Positions 60,719 to 64,000 of a stretch of 64,000 nucleotides of DNA are shown here, piece by piece (the first letter of the stretch is position 1; each line of letters starts with the position of its first letter). The notes beneath the pieces are model-generated. The model saw nothing but the letters and a program-made list of their open reading frames with translations, was not told the DNA's origin and did not search any database. Position numbers and translations under genes: made by a program. Location of the stretch: NCBI RefSeq assembly GCF_026262625.1, contig NZ_SHNN01000001.1:868001-932000 (forward strand). The letters run 5' to 3'. The DNA comes from Candidatus Litorirhabdus singularis (GTDB taxonomy: Bacteria > Pseudomonadota > Gammaproteobacteria > Pseudomonadales > Halieaceae).

Positions 60719-61282
60719 ATGCCCGATAGCTATTTTGACCACGAGCAAGCACTGGACTTTGATGACTACGCTAACCAGTTACTGGAACAGGGTCTGCAGG
60801 AGTCGCCAGCTCATTTGCACGGCGGAATCTGTGGCCTGCTGGTCGCCGCACCGCTGGAGCCTGATCATTGTCTGGCCGCGTTGTGCCAGGCGCTGCAACT
60901 GGATATACGCGGTGAGTTGGCGGGGTCCAGCCTGCAACTTATTCTGGCAACGACTAAGGCGATGGCCGATGATCAATTTGAGTTCCATCTGTTTCTACCC
61001 GACGATGAAACGGAGATAGAGCAACGTATTAACGCGCTGGCAGATTGGTGTCGCGGATTTTTGGCTGGCTATGCGATGGCGGTCACTGATCCCGGTGCCG
61101 ATGGTCTGGGCGATGAAGTGGCTGAGATCCTGAAGGATGTTTCGGCGATTGCGGAAGTGGGCATGGATAACGAAATTGACGATGAAGAGGCGGAGAGCAG
61201 TTATTTTGAACTCACAGAATTCCTGCGCTTTGCGACGCTGAACCTGGCTCAGGACGCCCTGCAGATGGACGAGGCCGAGTAG
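60719..61282 (+). CDS. ygfB: UPF0149 family protein YgfB
   Basis: The 187-residue acidic protein has the UPF0149 layout with SPAHLHGGICGLLVAAPL near 31-48 and LADWCRGFLAGYAMA near 102-116. YgfB in Pseudomonas affects AmpDh3 expression and beta-lactam resistance by acting on the AlpA regulator; whether that applies here is unknown. It is divergent from the zap operon, and its stop overlaps the ubiH start. pepP, normally next, is absent. Confidence 0.9.
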   Translation: MPDSYFDHEQALDFDDYANQLLEQGLQESPAHLHGGICGLLVAAPLEPDHCLAALCQALQLDIRGELAGSSLQLILATTKAMADDQFEFHLFLPDDETEIEQRINALADWCRGFLAGYAMAVTDPGADGLGDEVAEILKDVSAIAEVGMDNEIDDEEAESSYFELTEFLRFATLNLAQDALQMDEAE

Positions 61283-62538
61283 TGTCCGCTGCCGACACCT
61301 GCGATGTCGCCATTGTTGGCGGGGGTATGGTTGGCGTGAGTCTGGCTCTGGCTCTGGCGCAAACGTGGCCGCAGAAGCGGCGCATTGTGCTACTGGAAAG
61401 CTTTCCTTTGCCTGGCGCCACGCCTGATTTCGCTGCGGGCTATAGCCCTTCGTTTGATGCGCGTTCGACGGCTTTGTCCTACAGCAGCTGCCTTATTTAC
61501 CAGGAGTTGGGTATTTGGGAGCAGTTGCTTCAGCGTGCCTGCCCTATCGCGCGTATCCATGTTTCCGATCGCGGTCGCTTTGGACATGCCTTATTGCAAG
61601 CGCAGGAGTGCGACTGGCCAGCCTTGGGTTATGTCATAGAAAACGCCTGGTTGGGTAATATTCTTATTCAGTGCCTGCATGAGCAGGGGCGAGTCGAGTT
61701 GATTAGCCCGGCGACAGTAACCGGTGCCAAAATTGACGATGCAGGTATGGCATTGGAATTGGCCAACGGTGAGCGCTTGCAGACGCAGTTACTGATTGTG
61801 GCTGATGGCGCGCAATCGGGCCTGCGTGAGGCGCTGGGCATTGATACCGATACCCGCCGCTATGATCAACATGCGGTGGTTGCCAATATAGGGCATGCCC
61901 TGCCGCATGGGGGTTGTGCCTGGGAACGGTTTACCCGCAATGGCCCGCTGGCACTGTTGCCTTTGCTCCCTGACGCCGCAGCACCGCATCGCAGTGCCTT
62001 GGTGTGGACCTTGCCGCCGCTTGAAGCAGAGCGCATGGCAGCGGCCAGCGAAGTGGATTTTTTGCAGTCTTTGCAGCAGGCCTTCGGTTACCGCCTGGGC
62101 CGCTTGCAACGGTTGGGGGAGCGCGCGTCTTATCCGCTCAATCTGGTGCAGGCTAAAGAGCAGGTGCGCAGTGGCCTGGTTGTGATTGGCAATGCTGCTC
62201 ACGCCTTGCATCCTGTGGCTGGTCAGGGCTTCAATCTGGCGCTGCGTGACGTGGCGCGGTTGGTTGATGTGCTGGGTGACGCCGAAGTGCGGGGCGAGGA
62301 CTTTGCAGCCCTGACAGTATTGCAGCGCTATGCCAACGCGCAGCGCCGCGACCAGCAGCGCACGGTGGAGTTCAGCGACCGTTTACCAGCGTTGTTTATG
62401 CGTCATGAAACCGCCTTGGGCGCGCTGCGCGATGTGGGGCTGATAGGTCTTGATCTGATACCTGCACTGCGCCGTGAATTTGTTCAACAAACAGCCGGCA
62501 CCGCCGCCAGCGCGGAGTATCGTCGTGTCCAACCCTGA
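61282..62538 (+). CDS. ubiH: 2-octaprenyl-6-methoxyphenol hydroxylase UbiH
   Basis: UbiH is an FAD monooxygenase of ubiquinone synthesis. The GTG at 61282 overlaps the ygfB stop by 1 nt and gives 418 residues. Motifs are the FAD site VAIVGGGMVGVSLALALA near 9-26, the DG motif VADGAQSGLRE near 173, and GNAAHALHPVAGQGFNLALRDV near 301-322. UbiH rather than UbiI is inferred from order; its neighbour is a paralogue. Confidence 0.9.
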   Translation: MSAADTCDVAIVGGGMVGVSLALALAQTWPQKRRIVLLESFPLPGATPDFAAGYSPSFDARSTALSYSSCLIYQELGIWEQLLQRACPIARIHVSDRGRFGHALLQAQECDWPALGYVIENAWLGNILIQCLHEQGRVELISPATVTGAKIDDAGMALELANGERLQTQLLIVADGAQSGLREALGIDTDTRRYDQHAVVANIGHALPHGGCAWERFTRNGPLALLPLLPDAAAPHRSALVWTLPPLEAERMAAASEVDFLQSLQQAFGYRLGRLQRLGERASYPLNLVQAKEQVRSGLVVIGNAAHALHPVAGQGFNLALRDVARLVDVLGDAEVRGEDFAALTVLQRYANAQRRDQQRTVEFSDRLPALFMRHETALGALRDVGLIGLDLIPALRREFVQQTAGTAASAEYRRVQP

Positions 62539-63736
62539 TTATGATGTGGTCATTGTCGGTGCCGGTATTGCCGGCTCAGCGCTGGCCTGCGCCCTGCTTG
62601 AAACGGACTTGCGGGTGGGGCTGGTGGAAGCCAGTCCGCTGTCTACCGAGGCTCCTACGCCGGTCGTCGAGGTCAACGATTTTGACCGCCGGGTAAGTGC
62701 GATCACGCCCCTGTCTCAAGCGCTACTACAGAAGCTAAACGTATGGCCTATGGTCCTTGAAATGGGGGTAAGCGCTTACCAACATATGCGGGTTTGGGAC
62801 GGGGATGGTACTGCCAGCCTGAATTTTTCTGCCACTGAGCTCGACGTGCCGGTGCTGGGTCACATCATTGAAAATCGGGTGCTGACAGCGGCCTTGGCAC
62901 AGCGCGTGTTGAGTAGCGGTAGCGTGAATGTGTTGGCGCCCCAGCGGGTGGTGGGTTATGAAGCCCTGCCCCGGGGCGCACGAGTAGAGTTGGCCGACGG
63001 CACGGCACTCAGCACCCGCTTGTTGGTGGCCGCTGATGGGGCCTTGTCGGGCGTGCGCGAGCTGGCGGATATGCCGACCCGTGAATGGGACTATGGCCAT
63101 CATGCGATTGTGTGCACGGTAGAGGTCGAGCGTCCGCATCAGAATACCGCATGGCAGCGCTTTAGCAGCACTGGGCCACTTGCGTTCCTGCCGTTGTCAT
63201 CGCAATCGGGGCGTCACTACTGCTCCATTGTATGGTCGCAGCAGAATGAAATTGCAGAGGAGTTGCTGGCACTAGACGATGTCGCCTTTACGCAGGCTTT
63301 GGGTGATGCGATTGAATGGCGTCTGGGACAGATAATGGCACTCTCTGCGCGCGCTGGATTTCCGCTGCGCCAGCGCCATGCCATTGATTATGTGCAACCA
63401 GGACTGGCCTTGATAGGTGATGCTGCGCATACCATTCACCCATTGGCAGGCCAGGGCATCAATCTGGGGCTGCAGGATGTCAGCGTGCTGGCCGAGGAAA
63501 TCATGCGTGGGGTGCAGCTGGGCATGGACCCGGGTGAGTTGGCTTTGTTGGCGCGTTACCAACGTCGCCGCAAGGGGGAAAACTTGTTGATGATGGCTGC
63601 TATGGACGGCTTCAAGCATGTGTTTGAACAACAGGCTTTGCCGCTTCGCTGGCTGCGCAATACCGGCATGCGACTGGTGGGTCAAGCCGTGCCATTGAAG
63701 CAGCAGTTGATGCGCCACGCCATGGGTATCCGCTGA
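62525..63736 (+). CDS. ubiI: Ubiquinone biosynthesis FAD hydroxylase (UbiI/VisC family)
   Basis: The GTG at 62525, 7 nt after GGAG, gives MSNPDYDVVIVGAGIAGSAL and 403 residues, overlapping the ubiH end by 14 nt. It has the FAD site VIVGAGIAGSALACALLE, the DG motif AADGALSGVRE and IGDAAHTIHPLAGQGINLGLQDV. It probably hydroxylates C5 of the ring, as UbiI/VisC in Pseudomonas at the same position. UbiF-like activity cannot be excluded from sequence. Confidence 0.82.
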   Translation: MSNPDYDVVIVGAGIAGSALACALLETDLRVGLVEASPLSTEAPTPVVEVNDFDRRVSAITPLSQALLQKLNVWPMVLEMGVSAYQHMRVWDGDGTASLNFSATELDVPVLGHIIENRVLTAALAQRVLSSGSVNVLAPQRVVGYEALPRGARVELADGTALSTRLLVAADGALSGVRELADMPTREWDYGHHAIVCTVEVERPHQNTAWQRFSSTGPLAFLPLSSQSGRHYCSIVWSQQNEIAEELLALDDVAFTQALGDAIEWRLGQIMALSARAGFPLRQRHAIDYVQPGLALIGDAAHTIHPLAGQGINLGLQDVSVLAEEIMRGVQLGMDPGELALLARYQRRRKGENLLMMAAMDGFKHVFEQQALPLRWLRNTGMRLVGQAVPLKQQLMRHAMGIR

Positions 63737-63849
63737 GTTTCCGCGGGCTAAGCCAGCGCAAAGATATCAAAGTGCGGCAGGATTGTTTTTCCCAAGCGGG
63801 GGAGTAGAATTGTGCGGCTTTCTCCATTACCGACTATAGGGACTCTCCA

Positions 63850-64000
63850 ATGAGCCAGACACCAGCAGAATTAAAATACGCCAGCAGCCACGAATGGGTG
63901 CGGCGGGAGGAAGACGGGTCTATCACCGTTGGCATTAGCGACCATGCCCAGGACGCGCTGGGCGACGTGGTGTTTGTTGAGTTGCCTGACTTGGGTGCGC
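63850..64000 (+). CDS. gcvH: Glycine cleavage system H protein, N-terminal part
   Basis: GcvH carries the lipoyl-bound aminomethyl group in glycine cleavage. The frame starts [20 protein letters not shown] and continues [25 protein letters not shown] before the window ends; the lipoyl-Lys lies beyond the edge. GTAGGG- and ACTCTCC-type sequence before the ATG gives no strong ribosome site. The 113-nt gap after ubiI shows no glycine riboswitch. Confidence 0.93.
   Translation, partial: MSQTPAELKYASSHEWVRREEDGSITVGISDHAQDALGDVVFVELPDLGA

Noticed and set aside
63737-63849. Glycine riboswitch upstream of gcvH
   Set aside because: The gap is 113 nt and lacks the conserved GGAGAG-type cores of glycine aptamers.

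Overview
The window is a stretch of gammaproteobacterial chromosome, almost entirely conserved housekeeping genes packed on both strands. Gene order repeatedly matches Pseudomonas: spoT-rpoZ-gmk-yicC / rph / crc / pyrE; argB-algC-coaBC / radC-rpmBG; ftsYEX-rpoH; hemW-rdgB-DUF4426-metW-metX-yggT-proC-yggS / pilTU; ruvX-algH-tonB-gshB; tkt-epd-pgk-fba; serA / D-2-hydroxyglutarate dehydrogenase; rpiA / ilvA; fau-6S-zapA-zapB / ygfB-ubiH. The blocks are joined differently from Pseudomonas, and several expected neighbours (dut, pilG, pyrRBC, pepP) are absent. Together with TonB receptor families typical of marine bacteria, this suggests a non-Pseudomonas member of the Pseudomonadales/Cellvibrionales group (Halieaceae- or Spongiibacteraceae-like). 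That placement is an inference from gene order, not a computed phylogeny.

Layout. 1-5.3 kb: stringent response, GMP kinase, RNA 3' processing, a catalytically degenerate ExoIII relative (Crc) and pyrimidine synthesis. 5.3-14.9 kb: an unknown coiled-coil secreted protein, SlmA, arginine synthesis, a membrane-anchored phosphomannomutase, CoA synthesis, ribosomal proteins L28/L33 and DNA repair. 14.9-19.9 kb: the ftsY-ftsE-ftsX operon, then rpoH behind a near-perfect CIRCE (HrcA) operator. 19.9-31 kb: a long leftward operon for methionine, proline and PLP homeostasis, the pilus retraction ATPases PilT/PilU, and a leftward gshB-tonB-algH-ruvX operon. 31-39.7 kb: a hydrolase, then a leftward S-adenosylmethionine-cycle cluster (SahR-type regulator, metK, ahcY, metF, rsmE). 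39.8-46.2 kb: a rightward central-carbon operon (tkt, epd, pgk, fba, hydrolase) closed by a bidirectional terminator. 46.3-53.6 kb: two TonB-dependent receptors, the second with its own FecI/FecR signalling pair; this is the only clearly accessory part. 53.7-64 kb: serine synthesis (serA) divergent from a D-2-hydroxyglutarate dehydrogenase, rpiA, ilvA, the fau/6S RNA/zapA/zapB locus, ubiquinone hydroxylases and the start of gcvH.

Regulation visible in the DNA includes CIRCE at rpoH, an 11+11 bp inverted repeat overlapping the sahR promoter, a second inverted repeat in front of tkt, a good promoter with GC-rich discriminator at rpmB, a promoter plus palindrome before the first TonB receptor, and a 6S RNA with its own -10 element. 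I see no tRNA or rRNA genes, CRISPR array, prophage, insertion sequence or defence system, and no convincing wholly new system. The points most worth checking are CIRCE control of rpoH, the Crc homologue, the SahR operator pair, the sensor-fused phosphomannomutase and the FecIR-controlled receptor.
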